From Comamonadaceae bacterium CD01 (GTDB taxonomy: Bacteria; Pseudomonadota; Gammaproteobacteria; Burkholderiales; Burkholderiaceae_C), in NCBI GenBank assembly GCA_002894305.1, contig PGEI01000012.1, positions 1-49,145 on the forward strand: 49,145 nt of DNA, read 5' to 3'. This document shows positions 49,079 to 49,145 of the stretch, piece after piece (the stretch's first letter is position 1; each line of letters opens with the position of its first letter). Below the pieces are notes generated by a model, which worked only from the letters and a program-made list of their open reading frames with translations, did not search any database and was not told the origin of the DNA. The position numbers and the translations under genes are program-made.

Positions 49079-49145
49079 GCGGCGCGCGACGAGCCCTATT
49101 GATTCGACCCTTTGAAGTAGCAATTTTTCGTCATTGCGGCGAAGG

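Overview
This is a GC-rich chromosomal segment of a Betaproteobacterium, most likely a member of the Comamonadaceae (Burkholderiales; Acidovorax/Alicycliphilus-like). The inference rests on the high GC content, a GTP-type PEP carboxykinase, a Bug/TctC binding protein heading a CoA-catabolic operon, a quinol-type NO reductase under a NorR regulator with GGT-N7-ACC boxes, and a minC-minD-minE order. I see no rRNA, tRNA, insertion sequence, integrase or CRISPR array.

Layout. 0-9 kb: pyruvate kinase and aminopeptidase P, then a minus-strand catabolic operon (Bug protein, DUF35 protein, Cys-less thiolase-fold protein, CaiB-type CoA-transferase, crotonase) with its LysR regulator. 8.7-13.2 kb: MurU-like nucleotidyltransferase, MFS exporter, RecQ. 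13.2-15.1 kb: a compact three-gene operon (Phd/YefM-like protein, degenerate PIN-like protein, patatin phospholipase) with a palindrome inside its promoter; this is a candidate undescribed toxin-antitoxin-derived or defence module. 15.2-19.9 kb: nitric-oxide module with a qNOR, sigma-54 promoter, three NorR boxes, norR and a hemerythrin-like protein. 20-25.6 kb: small membrane protein, pckG, secreted hypothetical, metallophosphoesterase, UspA, TetR. 25.7-29.2 kb: flavin reductase-like protein, minCDE, EamA transporter.

29.3-33.4 kb: a fatty-acyl-type operon (two unequal acyl-CoA dehydrogenases and an enoyl-CoA hydratase) divergent from a LysR gene. 33.4-35.9 kb: small hypothetical, UbiH-family monooxygenase, and a membrane-anchored gene interrupted by an in-frame TGA. 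35.9-45.3 kb: an operon of two giant proteins (1537 and 1577 aa) that I cannot assign to a described system; one has a proline-rich N-terminus, a helical middle and a long beta-rich C-terminus, the other appears to contain Ig-like beta-sandwich segments. 45.5-49.1 kb: NCS2 uracil/xanthine permease, acetyl/succinyl-CoA transferase and a hotdog thioesterase, the last two with hairpins just before their start codons.

The most interesting regions are the patatin/PIN-like/Phd-like operon, the giant-protein pair, and the probable retro-aldolase (Cys-less thiolase plus DUF35) in the first catabolic operon. All functional statements come from reading sequence motifs; no database search was run.
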